A stretch of 64,000 bases of DNA from Rhodococcus triatomae (lineage in GTDB: Bacteria; Actinomycetota; Actinomycetes; Mycobacteriales; Mycobacteriaceae), in the NCBI RefSeq assembly GCF_014217785.1, contig NZ_CP048814.1, positions 2,480,001-2,544,000 of the forward strand. The letters are read 5' to 3'. The position numbers were made by a program, and so were the translations under genes. The notes under the pieces were generated by a model, which ran no database searches, was not told the DNA's origin, and was given only the letters and a program-made list of their open reading frames with translations. Below, in pieces: positions 8,978-18,102 of the stretch (positions within the stretch are counted from its first letter, which is position 1; each line of letters opens with the position of its first letter).

Positions 8978-9472
8978 CTACGCCGACCCTTCCGAGCAGT
9001 GCGAGAGCAACAGTTCCAGGGCATGCCGCACGGTGACCTCGACGACGTGTGCCGGTTCCCCGTCGTAGCGGTGGACCTCGGTGTGGTCCCGCCCGGGAGC
9101 GTGTACCCCGAACCACACCGTGCCCGGCGGGCATCCGTCCTGTGGGTCGGGGCCGCCCGCGCCGGTCACGGACAGCGTCAGGTCCGCGCCGAGGAGTTCG
9201 GCCGTGGTCTCCGCCATGGCGGCCGCGGCGTCCTCACACACCACCGGTCCCGCGGGCACCCGCAGCAGTGTGTGTTTGACCTCGGAGGAGTAGGCGACGA
9301 TGCCACCGCGGAACCATCGTGACGAGTGCGCCGAGGCGGCGAGTGCGGCGGCGAGTCGGCCGCCGGTCAGCGACTCCGCGGTGGCGATCTGCAGGCCGGC
9401 GTCGATTGCCACCCGGGATACGGACTCGGCGAGGGCGCCCAACTCGGTATCCGCTGTCTCGCTGTCCGCCAT
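8978..9472 (-). CDS. CinA C-terminal-domain nicotinamide-nucleotide amidase
   Basis: 164 residues from ATG 9472. It is the stand-alone CinA C-terminal domain (PncC type) with the signature IATAESLTGGRL at residues 29-40 and the family motifs FRGGIVAYSSEVK, LSVTGAGGPD and GTVWFGV. Family members hydrolyse nicotinamide mononucleotide to nicotinate mononucleotide and ammonia, recycling NAD breakdown products. It is divergent from a secreted lipase with a gap of only about 50 bases and convergent with the amidohydrolase operon. Confidence 0.9.
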   Translation of the reverse strand: MADSETADTELGALAESVSRVAIDAGLQIATAESLTGGRLAAALAASAHSSRWFRGGIVAYSSEVKHTLLRVPAGPVVCEDAAAAMAETTAELLGADLTLSVTGAGGPDPQDGCPPGTVWFGVHAPGRDHTEVHRYDGEPAHVVEVTVRHALELLLSHCSEGSA

Positions 9473-9524
9473 GGAGTGGAGAATAGGCGTTCCCCGCGTG
9501 CGGCCGACGGCATACGGTGTGAGA

Positions 9525-10682
9525 ATGAGTCGCACCGTCACCGTCCGCGCGCGTGTCGCGGCGGGCATCGTGTCCGCAGGCCTCGCCGTCTCCGCCGGCG
9601 TGTACGCCGCCCCGCTCGCCCTCGCGCAGGACACCACCGCCGGAACCGTCGTCGATTACTCGCCCCTGCCGCACCACCTCTGGATCCCGGGCACCGCGGA
9701 CGCGCGGCAGATCACTTACTGGTCAGTCGGCTCGGACGGGCAGCCGGCCCTCAGCACGGGCGCGATGTTCGTACCGGAGGGACCAGCGCCCGAGGGCGGC
9801 TGGCCGGTCATCGCCTGGGCTCACGGCACCTCCGGTCTCGCCGACGAGTGCGCGCCGTCCCGGATCGGTCCCGGCCTGCCGGAGCGCGACTACCCGTACC
9901 TGGGCCGGTGGCTCGACGAGGGCTACGCGATCGTCGCCACCGACTACGTCGGTCTCGGCACGCCGGGGGTGATGCCGTACCTGGACGGAAAGGTCGAGGC
10001 GCACAGCGTCGTCGATTCGGTGAAGGCCGCCCGCGACATCGATCCGTCGCTGTCGAATCGATGGGCCGTCGTCGGTCAGTCGCAGGGTGGTGGCGCCGCG
10101 ATCACCACAGCCCGGTACGCCACCGAGTTCGGCGGACCGGACCTGGACTACCGGGGCGCGGTGGGTACCGGCGTGCCCGCGAATATCGAGCTGACGTTGC
10201 TGCCGCTGGGGCCGGGGGTGCCTCCGGTGGCCCTGCCCGCCGGCATCACCTCGTACGTCTTCTACATCCTGGCGGGTCTCCGTGCCGCGCATCCGGAGAT
10301 CGCCCTCGACACGTATCTCACCCCGACCGGCGCCCACTACGTGGACCTGGCGGAACGTCTCTGTGTCGGCGACCTGCAGGAGGCCGCGAAGGGTGTGGTG
10401 ATCGGCGACCTGTTCTCGCGACCGCTGAGCGAGATTCCGAACTACCACGGTCTGCTGGTGGACTACATGGGCGTTCCGACCAGCGGGTACGACCGCCCGT
10501 TCTTCATCGGCCAGGGGATCACCGACACGGATGTGCCGGCACCGTCGGCGCTGTCGCTGGTCGCGCAGCTCACCGCGAACGGGGAGCCGGTGACCTTCAG
10601 AATGTACGACGCGGACCACAGCGGCACGTTGATCGAGTCGCAGGCCGATGCGATCCCGTTCGTCGCCGGCCTGTTCGACTGA
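9525..10682 (+). CDS. Secreted lipase-family alpha/beta hydrolase
   Basis: 385 residues from ATG 9525. A Sec signal peptide is clear (positively charged start, hydrophobic VAAGIVSAGLAVSAG, cleavage near LALAQ-DTT around residue 35). The catalytic serine is in GQSQGG (S186), and the histidine is probably H365 in YDADHSGT. The pattern matches the secretory (LIP-type) lipase family, common in mycolata, which cleave triacylglycerols or other esters outside the cell. GTG 9519 is an alternative start. Confidence 0.88.
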   Translation: MSRTVTVRARVAAGIVSAGLAVSAGVYAAPLALAQDTTAGTVVDYSPLPHHLWIPGTADARQITYWSVGSDGQPALSTGAMFVPEGPAPEGGWPVIAWAHGTSGLADECAPSRIGPGLPERDYPYLGRWLDEGYAIVATDYVGLGTPGVMPYLDGKVEAHSVVDSVKAARDIDPSLSNRWAVVGQSQGGGAAITTARYATEFGGPDLDYRGAVGTGVPANIELTLLPLGPGVPPVALPAGITSYVFYILAGLRAAHPEIALDTYLTPTGAHYVDLAERLCVGDLQEAAKGVVIGDLFSRPLSEIPNYHGLLVDYMGVPTSGYDRPFFIGQGITDTDVPAPSALSLVAQLTANGEPVTFRMYDADHSGTLIESQADAIPFVAGLFD

Positions 10683-10704
10683 CCTGCTGCCCGGCTGAAG
10701 GGCC

Positions 10705-11037
10705 TCAGGCGCAGTCGATGCAGAGCCTGGCCGCGGGCAGGGCGTCGAGCCGCTCGGCGCCGATGACCTGCCCGCACCCTTCGCAGTGCCCGTAACGTCC
10801 CGCGGCGAGACGGGACTCGGCGGTGTCGAGTTCCTCGAGTTCGCGTCGGGCATCCGCGATCAGGCCGGCCACCTGCGCGCGCTCGAAGGCGATGGTGGAA
10901 CCCTCGGGATCGTGTTCGTCGTCGTCCGTGGTCAGCTGGGAGCCTTCGAGGATCGCGTCCCGGCGCCGGACCAGCGACGCCAGACGCCGCTCCACGTCCG
11001 CGCGTTCCGTGGCGAGCCGCTCGCCGGGAGTGGTCAC
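10705..11037 (-). CDS. TraR/DksA-type zinc-finger protein
   Basis: 110 residues. The N-terminal half is a charged coiled-coil-like helix pair ([19 protein letters not shown] and [20 protein letters not shown]). The C-terminus carries a four-cysteine zinc finger, CEGCG then LCIDCA. DksA-like proteins bind in the RNA polymerase secondary channel. It starts at GTG 11037, whose first bases overlap the stop of the upstream LLM gene (GTGA), so the two are translationally coupled, an unusual pairing. Confidence 0.87.
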   Translation of the reverse strand: MTTPGERLATERADVERRLASLVRRRDAILEGSQLTTDDDEHDPEGSTIAFERAQVAGLIADARRELEELDTAESRLAAGRYGHCEGCGQVIGAERLDALPAARLCIDCA

Positions 11038-12035
11038 GACATCGCCGGCTGTGTCACGTCGGCGATCAGGTCGAACGTGCGCAGCCGATCCTCGAGTTCG
11101 TGGGAGTGGGACACGACGATCAACTCGTCCGCCTGCGCATGCTCGGCGAACGAGTCGAGGTAGTCCTTCACCTCTGCCGGGGTGCCGATCGCGGTGTACC
11201 GCAGCATACCCAGAATCTGCTGGGCCGCAGGAGAAGTCATGATCAGATCCACCTCCTCCGAGGTGAACGTGCGCCCGCGGCCGACCATCGCGGCGACGCG
11301 TCGTCGCGCGGCATCCTCGTGTTGCCGGTGCGCGTCGGCGGCGGAGTCCGCGGCGATCGCGTTGACTCCGGCGATGACGTACGGGGCGTCGAGTTGCTCC
11401 GAGGGAGTGAACTGTTCGCGGTACACCCGCACCGCCTCGGTGAGCAGGTCGGGAGCGAAGTGCGAGGCCATCGCATAGGGCAGGCCGAACTTGGCTGCCA
11501 ACTGCGCCCCGAACATGGACGAGCCCAGAATGTAGAGGGGCACGTTCGTGCCCTTGCCGGGAATCGCGTCGACCCCGGGGATCCGCGAGTTCCCCGCCAA
11601 GTACGCCTGGAGTTCCAGGACGTCCTGCGGGAACCGGTCGGCCGATGCGGGCTCGCGCCGCAGCGCGTACATCGTCTTCTGGTCCGAACCGGGTGCGCGC
11701 CCGAGCCCGAGGTCGATCCGCCCCGGGTGCAGGGTCTCGAGTGTCCCGAACTGCTCGGCGATGGTGAGCGGGGAGTGGTTCGGCAACATCACGCCGCCGG
11801 CGCCGAGCCGGATCGTCTCGGTGTGCGCCGCGACGTGCGCAATGAGCACGCTGGTGGCGGAGGAGGCGATGCTCGCCATGTTGTGGTGCTCGGCGTACCA
11901 GACGCGTCGGTAGCCGCGCGCCTCCGCCAGCCGCGCCAGCTGCACGCTCGCCTCGAAGCTCTCGCGGGCGGTGCCGCCGTCGCGGATGAAGACGAGGTCG
12001 AGGATCGAGAGTGGAACGGTCACGGCAGCGGGCAC
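11034..12035 (-). CDS. LLM class flavin-dependent oxidoreductase (MsnO8-like)
   Basis: 333 residues if translated from GTG 12035; GTG 12023 is four codons in and better spaced from the GAAAGG stretch. A TIM-barrel luciferase-like protein with [40 protein letters not shown] and [14 protein letters not shown], all hallmarks of the MsnO8 subgroup. It is likely FMN- rather than F420-dependent. Substrate unknown. The downstream DksA-like gene overlaps by 4 bases. Confidence 0.88.
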   Translation of the reverse strand: MPAAVTVPLSILDLVFIRDGGTARESFEASVQLARLAEARGYRRVWYAEHHNMASIASSATSVLIAHVAAHTETIRLGAGGVMLPNHSPLTIAEQFGTLETLHPGRIDLGLGRAPGSDQKTMYALRREPASADRFPQDVLELQAYLAGNSRIPGVDAIPGKGTNVPLYILGSSMFGAQLAAKFGLPYAMASHFAPDLLTEAVRVYREQFTPSEQLDAPYVIAGVNAIAADSAADAHRQHEDAARRRVAAMVGRGRTFTSEEVDLIMTSPAAQQILGMLRYTAIGTPAEVKDYLDSFAEHAQADELIVVSHSHELEDRLRTFDLIADVTQPAMS

Positions 12036-12205
12036 CTTTCGTCGGCGGCCCGGAAATCAGTTGTCGGGCCTCTGTGGGAAACGACGAGGTCGGTGCCGGT
12101 ATTCCCGAGCGGACTTCCCGGTCATCGGGACGTTCGTGTGTCGCAGCTCACGGCTGCGCCTAGCGTCGGAGCCACCCGGCTCGAAGGCACGCAGGAGAGG
12201 CAGCA

Positions 12206-13744
12206 ATGGTGGAGTGGAACGAAGAGTGCGACGTACTGGTGGTCGGTTCGGGGGGTGGCGGCTGCTGCGGCGCCTACACGGCTGCCCGTGAGGGCCTGGC
12301 GGTGACGTTGGTGGAGGCGACCGACAAGTTCGGCGGCACGACCGCGTACTCGGGCGGAGGCGGCGTGTGGTTCCCGACCAATGCGGTGCTCCGCCGCGCG
12401 GGTACCACCGACACGATCGACGACGCGCTCACGTACTTCCACGCCGTCGTCGGCGACCGGACTCCCCGCGAGTTGCAGGACGCCTACGTCACCGGTGGCG
12501 CCCCGCTCATCGACTATCTCGAGCAGGACGAGCACTTCTCCTTCGACGTACTGCCGTGGCCGGACTATTTCGGCAAGGCACCCAAGGCCAGCGCCGAGGG
12601 CCGGCACATCGCGCCGACGCCGATCCCGGCGGCCGACATCGGCGAGCTGCGCGCCGATCTGCGGCCTCCGCTGGGTACCGATCGGCTCGGGGAACCGTTG
12701 CCGGACATGCTCATCGGTGGGCAATCGCTGATCGGTCGATTCCTGCTCGCCCTCTCGACGTACCCGCAGGCCCGGACCCATCTGAACACCTCGCTGGAGG
12801 AGGTCGTGGTCGAGGACGGACGGGTCGTCGGCGCGATCGTGGAGCACGACGGGCGGCGTCGCGCGATCAGGGCGCGCCGCGGGGTGCTCCTGGCGGCCGG
12901 TGGATTCGAGGCCAACGACGAACTGCGTACCCGATACGGGGTCCCCGGCGTCGCGCGGGACACGATGGGGCCGTGGGGCAACCTCGGCAAGGCTCACGTG
13001 GCCGGGATCGAGGCGGGGGCAGACACCGACCTGATGGACCAGGCCTGGTGGTCACCGGGCATGACCCATCCGGACGGCCGCTCGGCCTTCGCGCTGTGGT
13101 TCACCGGAGGCATCTTCGTGGACGACGCGGGAAGGCGTTTCGTCAACGAATCCGCTCCGTACGACCGGCTCGGCCGCGACATCATCGAGCGGATGGACGA
13201 GGGCACCGTCACCCTGCCGTACTGGATGATCTACGACCACAAGGAAGGTGACGTCCCGCCCGTTCACGCGTCGAACGTCCCCATGGTGGCTACCGAGGAG
13301 TTCGTCGCGGCAGGGCTGTGGAAGACGGCGGACAGCCTCGAGGAACTCGCCGAACAGATCGGCGTGCCCGCCGATGCCCTCGTCGAATCCGTGGCCCGCT
13401 ACAACAAGATGGCGGAGAAGGGCGTCGACGAGGACTTCGGTCGCGGAGACGAGCCCTACGACCGGGCCTTCGCCGGCGGCGGATCCCCGCTGGTCCCGAT
13501 CGACCAGGGGCCGTTCCACGCGGCGGCGTTCGGCATCTCCGACCTGGGTACGAAGGGTGGGTTGCGCACCGACACCTCGGCGCGGGTGGTGGATGCGAGC
13601 GGTACGCCGATCCCCGGCCTGTACGCCGCCGGTAACACGATGGCGGCCGCGAGCGGCACCGTGTATCCCGGCGGTGGCAACCCGATCGGCGCGAGCATGC
13701 TGTTCAGCCACCTCGCCGTCCGAGACATGGCTGCCACCCCCTGA
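12206..13744 (+). CDS. FAD-dependent 3-ketosteroid-dehydrogenase-like flavoprotein
   Basis: 512 residues from ATG 12206 (CAGGAGAGG upstream). The N-terminal FAD site reads VVGSGGGGCCGAY (residues 12-24), with the E-x5-GGTT continuation EATDKFGGTTAYSGGG. The C-terminus has GLYAAGNTMAAASGTVYPGG then GNPIGASMLF, the flavin-capping end of the KstD/fumarate reductase family. The tyrosine and glycine in that stretch match the KstD catalytic region by eye. Likely a 3-oxosteroid 1- or 4-dehydrogenase, perhaps of the KstD3 type acting on saturated steroids. No other steroid genes flank it, so the substrate is inferred. Confidence 0.83.
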   Translation: MVEWNEECDVLVVGSGGGGCCGAYTAAREGLAVTLVEATDKFGGTTAYSGGGGVWFPTNAVLRRAGTTDTIDDALTYFHAVVGDRTPRELQDAYVTGGAPLIDYLEQDEHFSFDVLPWPDYFGKAPKASAEGRHIAPTPIPAADIGELRADLRPPLGTDRLGEPLPDMLIGGQSLIGRFLLALSTYPQARTHLNTSLEEVVVEDGRVVGAIVEHDGRRRAIRARRGVLLAAGGFEANDELRTRYGVPGVARDTMGPWGNLGKAHVAGIEAGADTDLMDQAWWSPGMTHPDGRSAFALWFTGGIFVDDAGRRFVNESAPYDRLGRDIIERMDEGTVTLPYWMIYDHKEGDVPPVHASNVPMVATEEFVAAGLWKTADSLEELAEQIGVPADALVESVARYNKMAEKGVDEDFGRGDEPYDRAFAGGGSPLVPIDQGPFHAAAFGISDLGTKGGLRTDTSARVVDASGTPIPGLYAAGNTMAAASGTVYPGGGNPIGASMLFSHLAVRDMAATP

Positions 13745-13764
13745 CGCCCGTATCCTCGATCTCC

Positions 13765-14226
13765 ATGCGCGAGGTACTCACCTGGGACACGTTCGGGACG
13801 GCTGCTCGGGAGGTGGCCGCCGACGTCGTGGGCAGCGGGTACCGGCCGGACATCGTCATCGCGATCGCGCGCGGCGGGCTCATCCCCGCCGGCGCGATCG
13901 CCTACGCGATGGGGATCAAGGCGTCCGGCACCCTCAACGTCGAGTTCTACAGCGACATCGAGGAGACCCTCCCGGACCCGGTGGTGCTCGAACCACTGCT
14001 CGACACGAACGCTCTCGTGGACAAGAAGCTCCTGGTCGTCGACGACGTGGCGGATTCCGGACGGACGCTGGATCTGGTTCTCGATCTGCTGACCGTGCAC
14101 GCGAGCGAGGTCCGCTCCGCGGTGATCTACACCAAGCCCCGCACCGTCGTGGCCCCGGACTATTCGTGGCGGGAGACCGACCGGTGGATCGATTTCCCGT
14201 GGAGTTCGCTTCCGACGATCCGCTGA
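13765..14226 (+). CDS. Phosphoribosyltransferase-fold protein
   Basis: 153 residues from ATG 13765. The PRPP loop signature is LLVVDDVADSGRTL (D93, D94), preceded by an ARGGLIPAGAIA segment like xanthine/hypoxanthine phosphoribosyltransferases. It is cytosolic and probably salvages a purine base; many actinobacterial members are annotated only by fold. It follows the flavoprotein gene by 20 bases with no clear functional link. Confidence 0.85.
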   Translation: MREVLTWDTFGTAAREVAADVVGSGYRPDIVIAIARGGLIPAGAIAYAMGIKASGTLNVEFYSDIEETLPDPVVLEPLLDTNALVDKKLLVVDDVADSGRTLDLVLDLLTVHASEVRSAVIYTKPRTVVAPDYSWRETDRWIDFPWSSLPTIR

Positions 14227-14239
14227 GCTGGTCGGGGAG

Positions 14240-15055
14240 TCAGCGGGGATGAGGGAGCCGCGTGAAGGCTCCGTCGAGATCCATCCCCGACGTGTCGATC
14301 CCGAAATCTCCCTCGAGTGCGGCGCGCAACTCCGCCGGCGACTCGAGGAAGCGGCGCGTCGATTCGCCGTCGCGAGGGTGCACCGTGAGTCGCCGTCCGA
14401 GTAGGGCGTAGCGGCGGTCTTCCGTGGCGCGGGCCGCGACGAGGCCGGTGACGAAATGCGATTCCGGGTGTGTCGACAGGTACCAGTTGGTCGGCACGTA
14501 GTCGACCGGATGCTGACCGTGCAGGTCGAAGCGGTACACCTGCCGCCATTCGCCGGAGACGAGCACTTCCTGGACGTACTCGTCGCCGAGCCTGGTCAGC
14601 CGGAACGGTTCGAGCGGTGTCGGCTGCTCGACTCCCGGTTCGAGGGTCAGCGTGCCGGTGAGGGTCATGCCGCCGAACCCGACGTCGACGACGCGGCGAT
14701 CACCTTCGACGTCGACGAGCAGCAGCATGTGGGTGCGGGGACGCACCTCGCCGTCGGTGACTCCCCACAGCACCCGGGCCGCGAGGCGCTCGAGCGAGTA
14801 TCCGAGCTCGGTGAGGACGTCGGCGAGCAGCAGGTTCTGTTCGAAGCAGTAGCCGCCGCGGCGCCGGTCGACCAGCTTCGCCCGCAACGACGGGAGGTCG
14901 AGCCGGTTCGGTGTCCCCAGGAACGGATCGAGGTTCTCGAAGGGAATGGATCGGACATGGTGCTGCACAATGCCGTTCAGCGTCTCCAGGGTCGGCGCGA
15001 GCGGGCCCGTGTAGGCGATGCGGTGCAGGTACCGGTCCAGTTCGGGAGAGCCCAT
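14240..15055 (-). CDS. nat: Arylamine N-acetyltransferase
   Basis: 271 residues, ATG 15055. The cysteine-protease-like triad is visible: C70 in RRGGYCFEQN, H109 in RPRTHMLLLV and D124 in VVDVGFGG. NAT enzymes transfer acetyl or propionyl from CoA to arylamines or hydrazines; in mycobacteria nat is linked to cholesterol catabolism. Here it is not near hsa genes, although a KstD-like flavoprotein lies 0.5 kb away. Length matches the family (about 275). Confidence 0.93.
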   Translation of the reverse strand: MGSPELDRYLHRIAYTGPLAPTLETLNGIVQHHVRSIPFENLDPFLGTPNRLDLPSLRAKLVDRRRGGYCFEQNLLLADVLTELGYSLERLAARVLWGVTDGEVRPRTHMLLLVDVEGDRRVVDVGFGGMTLTGTLTLEPGVEQPTPLEPFRLTRLGDEYVQEVLVSGEWRQVYRFDLHGQHPVDYVPTNWYLSTHPESHFVTGLVAARATEDRRYALLGRRLTVHPRDGESTRRFLESPAELRAALEGDFGIDTSGMDLDGAFTRLPHPR

Positions 15056-15103
15056 CCGGTCAGTGTAGGTCGGACCGGGGACCGTCGGTCGGGGCAGCCC
15101 GGT

Positions 15104-15451
15104 TCAGGTCCAGGGCGTGATGGGCGGCTTGACCCACATGATCTTCTCGTCGGCGTGGGCCGGTACCGAGGCCGGATGGTCGGGATGCTGCGTCGCCCAT
15201 CGGGTCTTCCGGTCCAGCAGGTCGGCGACGGCGGTCCAGGTTTCGCGTGAGCGCGGCGGATGTGCCTCGGCGGCGCGGGCGAGCTTGCGCAACGTCTCCT
15301 CCGGCATCGCGAGTAGTTCGTCCGGGGCGATCGCCCGATCCCACACGTACCGCGCGATGCCGACGGCCTTCTCCTGGCGGTTGCGTGCGGCCTGCTCGGT
15401 GTGCGCGAAGTCGACCTCGGGTTCCCTCTCGGGGTCGCTCTCGATTGCCAC
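15104..15451 (-). CDS. Conserved-type small hypothetical protein
   Basis: 115 residues, ATG 15451. Acidic N-terminus, then an alpha-helical central part (QEKAVGIARYVWDRAIAPDE, LRKLARAAEAHPPRSRETW) and a Pro-rich end (IMWVKPPITPWT). No signal peptide, membrane segment or cysteine. I do not recognise a named domain. It shares orientation with nat, 48 bases upstream of it, so the two may be cotranscribed. Confidence 0.65.
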   Translation of the reverse strand: MAIESDPEREPEVDFAHTEQAARNRQEKAVGIARYVWDRAIAPDELLAMPEETLRKLARAAEAHPPRSRETWTAVADLLDRKTRWATQHPDHPASVPAHADEKIMWVKPPITPWT

Positions 15452-15579
15452 GGGATCCTCGCCTCACTTTCTCCGGGTGCGCTGTCCGCTTCCGCCACGG
15501 TAGAGGGAAGTATCGTGGCAGTGCACGCCCCGGGCACACCCCGGATTCCACGGCGGCACGGTTCGGAGGATCAGCAGCG

Positions 15580-16443
15580 ATGGGCAGGCAGCGCAGGCCG
15601 CGCGCGGGGGCCGAGGACGCCGGCCCCACTCCCGGTGTCTATCCGATCGACACCGGAACCTGCGAATTGGTCGCGGACTCCCTGCACCCCCAGGGGTGGG
15701 TGGTGAAGGTCAACGGGGTGGAGAGTTCCCACGTGAACCTGTCCGATCCGCAACGGCTCGACTTCGAGTACATGCGCTGGATCGCAATGCTGGTGCGGGA
15801 GCGGTGGCCGGTCGATGCCCGGCTGCGCGCCCTGCACCTGGGTGGTGGGGCCTGTTCGCTGGCGCGGCACGTGGCCGCGGTGTACCCGCAGTCGCGGCAG
15901 GTGGTCGTCGAGATCGACGGCAAGCTGGCCGAACTCGTCCGCACCTGGTTCGACCTGCCCCGGGCACCGCGTCTGCGCATCCGGGTGGGCGAGGCCCGGG
16001 AGGTGACCGAGTCGTTGACGGAAGCGACGCGCGACCTGGTCATCCGCGACGTCTTCGCCGGCGAGGTCACTCCGGAGCCGCTGACCACCCTCGAGTTCAC
16101 CCGGCACGTGCGCCGCGTGCTCGCTCCCGGCGGGATGTACGTCGTCAACTGCGGAGACCACCGCGACCTGACCACCGCCCGGCGGGAGGCGGCCACCCTC
16201 GGGGCGGTGTTCACCCACACCGTGGCCGTCGCGGATCCGGCGATGCTCAAGGGCCGCCGGTACGGGAACATCGTGCTCGCCGGAAGCGACGCGCCGCTGG
16301 GTCGGTCGCCCGGCCTGGCCCGGGACCTGCTCGGCGGCGCCGTGCCCGCCCATGTCTGGCAGGACGAGCAGGTGCGCCATTTCGCCGGCACCTCCCGCCC
16401 CCTCCTCGACCCTCCTGCTTCCACCCCCACCCCTCCCGGGTGA
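15580..16443 (+). CDS. Spermidine-synthase-like methyltransferase-fold protein
   Basis: 287 residues from ATG 15580 with CGGAGGA 9 bases upstream. The Rossmann-fold nucleotide site reads LRALHLGGGACSLARHV and the acidic strand-2 end VVVEIDGKL; RDLVIRDVFAG and LAPGGMYVVNCGD follow as in spermidine synthases. Such SpeE-like orphans in mycolata often lack true polyamine synthase activity; no SpeD or other polyamine gene is nearby. The last ~25 residues are a low-complexity Pro/Thr tail. Confidence 0.8.
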   Translation: MGRQRRPRAGAEDAGPTPGVYPIDTGTCELVADSLHPQGWVVKVNGVESSHVNLSDPQRLDFEYMRWIAMLVRERWPVDARLRALHLGGGACSLARHVAAVYPQSRQVVVEIDGKLAELVRTWFDLPRAPRLRIRVGEAREVTESLTEATRDLVIRDVFAGEVTPEPLTTLEFTRHVRRVLAPGGMYVVNCGDHRDLTTARREAATLGAVFTHTVAVADPAMLKGRRYGNIVLAGSDAPLGRSPGLARDLLGGAVPAHVWQDEQVRHFAGTSRPLLDPPASTPTPPG

Positions 16444-16488
16444 AGGGACCATTCGACCGATCTGACGAGCCGAAGGGTCCGATCACCC
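16438..16488. terminator. Imperfect hairpin between convergent genes
   Basis: GGGTGA-N2-GGACC (16438-16450) pairs with GGTCC-N2-TCACCC (16476-16488), leaving a 25-base loop. It lies between the convergent SpeE-like and SMP-30-like genes and may stop transcription from both sides. No T run. Confidence 0.35.
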
Positions 16489-16502
16489 TGCGCGGGGAGG
16501 GA

Positions 16503-17432
16503 TCAGGAGGCCGGGGTGACGCGGAGGATGTTCCCGGCCAGGGTGCCCACGGCGAGGTCGGGGGTGCCGGGAATCGTGACGACGGACGTGAGCGGCTCGC
16601 CGGCCGCCACCGTGCAACCGGCTCCGCTGTCCGGGTCGACGCGTACCAGACGCCCGATCGAGGTGGCGACGTACAGCGCCCCGTCGGCCCCGAACGCGAG
16701 GTCGTCGGGAACGGCGGAAATCGGCGTCGTCCCGAGCGTCGTCCGGGCGACGACCGCCGGGTTCGCGGGATCATCGATCGGAATCCGCAGGATTTCGCCG
16801 GTGTGCATCACCGTGACGTACACGGACCCGTCCCGTACCGCGACGCCGTTGACCATGAAGCGCTGCGTCTGCGCCGACCATTCCGTGTCCACCACGCCGT
16901 CGGTTCCGATCCGGACGACTCCGGATCCGGTATCGGCGACGTACAGGTTCCCGTCCTCGTCGAAATCCGCGCCGTTGGCCATGCCGAGCCCGGTGACGAA
17001 CTCCTCGACGACCGGATCCGTTGCGGAGGGGTCGAATCGGACGACGCCGCCGCCGTCGACGCCGGGGAGCATGTTGGTGACGGTGTCGCCGAAGGTGACG
17101 TACAGCAGGCCGTCGGGGCCGAGGCGGATGGCACCGGGGGAGTCGACGGCGACGGACGCGGTCACCGCGCCGGTCTCGTCATGGCGCTGGACCTCGCCGC
17201 GGAGCACCCGGGACACCCAGAGATTGCCGTCGCCGTCGAAGCCGACGTTCTCCGACCAGTCGAGGAGGGGGACGCCCGCGCCGATCTCGACGGCGGACGC
17301 GGCGTCTGCACAGGACGTGGGCGCGGTGCCCGGCTCCTGCGCGGTAGCCGCAGGCACGGCGGCGAGTGCCAGCCCGATCGCCGCGACACCCGCCACGGCT
17401 GCTCCGGCCCGGCGGGCCGCTCGCTCGGTCAT
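16503..17432 (-). CDS. Secreted SMP-30/NHL-type beta-propeller protein
   Basis: 309 residues, ATG 17432 preceded by GAGGAGGGAG. A Sec signal peptide (hydrophobic AAVAGVAAIGLALAAVPAA, cleavage near ATAQ-EP, residue ~32). The rest is six or so propeller blades with repeats such as GFDGDGNLWVSRV, RLGPDGLLYVTFGD, DFDEDGNLYVADTG and AFGADGALYVATS. It resembles SMP-30/gluconolactonase and ScyD-like secreted propellers. Catalytic activity is uncertain. It is divergent from a TetR gene whose operator lies between them, suggesting TetR control. Confidence 0.78.
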   Translation of the reverse strand: MTERAARRAGAAVAGVAAIGLALAAVPAATAQEPGTAPTSCADAASAVEIGAGVPLLDWSENVGFDGDGNLWVSRVLRGEVQRHDETGAVTASVAVDSPGAIRLGPDGLLYVTFGDTVTNMLPGVDGGGVVRFDPSATDPVVEEFVTGLGMANGADFDEDGNLYVADTGSGVVRIGTDGVVDTEWSAQTQRFMVNGVAVRDGSVYVTVMHTGEILRIPIDDPANPAVVARTTLGTTPISAVPDDLAFGADGALYVATSIGRLVRVDPDSGAGCTVAAGEPLTSVVTIPGTPDLAVGTLAGNILRVTPAS

Positions 17433-17450
17433 GAGTGCTCCCTCCTCGCC

Positions 17451-17475
17451 GTATCTTTACGATACGAACTGTATT
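17451..17475. promoter_or_regulatory. Three-half-site TetR operator
   Basis: Half-sites GTATC (17451-17455), GATAC (17461-17465) and GTATT (17471-17475) lie at a 10-base period, so two overlapping inverted repeats share the middle half-site. They sit between the divergent SMP-30-like and TetR genes, 18 bases before the tetR start. One helical turn between half-sites would put two dimers on the same DNA face or opposite faces cooperatively. Confidence 0.7.
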
Positions 17476-17492
17476 GAAAGTAGGGTGAGAGT

Positions 17493-18089
17493 ATGCCTGC
17501 CCGCACGCCCGAGGACAAGCGCGCGCGTGGACGCCCGCGCAGCCCCGGGGTCGACGCGCGGATCTCCGAGGCGGTCCTCGGAATACTCGCGGCCCGGGGC
17601 TACGCGAGCCTGACGGTGGACGCGGTGGCGACCGCGGCCTCGGTCACTCGCGCGACGATCTACCGACGCTGGCCGAACAAGGCCGCGATGGTCGCGGCGG
17701 TGCTGGGCGAGGCCGTTCCCACCGTCGCCGTCGACCTCACCGGCGATGCCCTGCGCGATCTGCAGGCACTCGCCGTCGAGTACGTCCTCGCGCTGTCCCG
17801 ATCCGGTTTCGCCGACACCGTGTTCGTGATCCGGGCCGAGGCACAGCACGATCCGACGCTCGCCGAGGCGCTCACCGGCGACTGCTTCTCCCGGCGGAGC
17901 GCCGCGGTGGAGCAGTTGGTCGAACTCGCCGTGCAGGCGGGGCAGATGAGCGCCGACGTACCCGCCGAGATGGTGCGGGATCTGCTCCTCGGTCCGTTGA
18001 TGTACCGGTGGCTGGCGGGACACCGTCCGTTGGACCGGGACGAGGCGTGGTCGGTGGTCGAGGTGGCGAGCCGAGCCCTGCGGGTCTGA
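17493..18089 (+). CDS. TetR family transcriptional regulator
   Basis: 198 residues, ATG 17493. N-terminal HTH at residues 28-65 (LTVDAVATAASVTRATIYRR followed by WPNKAAMV). C-terminal ligand domain with TetR_C type residues (VFVIRAEAQHDPTLAEAL, MVRDLLLGPLMYRW). It probably represses itself and the divergent secreted propeller gene through the 17451-17475 half-sites. Ligand unknown. Confidence 0.9.
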   Translation: MPARTPEDKRARGRPRSPGVDARISEAVLGILAARGYASLTVDAVATAASVTRATIYRRWPNKAAMVAAVLGEAVPTVAVDLTGDALRDLQALAVEYVLALSRSGFADTVFVIRAEAQHDPTLAEALTGDCFSRRSAAVEQLVELAVQAGQMSADVPAEMVRDLLLGPLMYRWLAGHRPLDRDEAWSVVEVASRALRV

Positions 18090-18102
18090 CCACCCCTCGG
18101 CA

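Noticed and set aside
12206-15055. A steroid catabolism cluster from the KstD-like flavoprotein plus nat
   Set aside because: No hsa, kshA, kstR or mce genes lie in the window; the pairing is probably chance.
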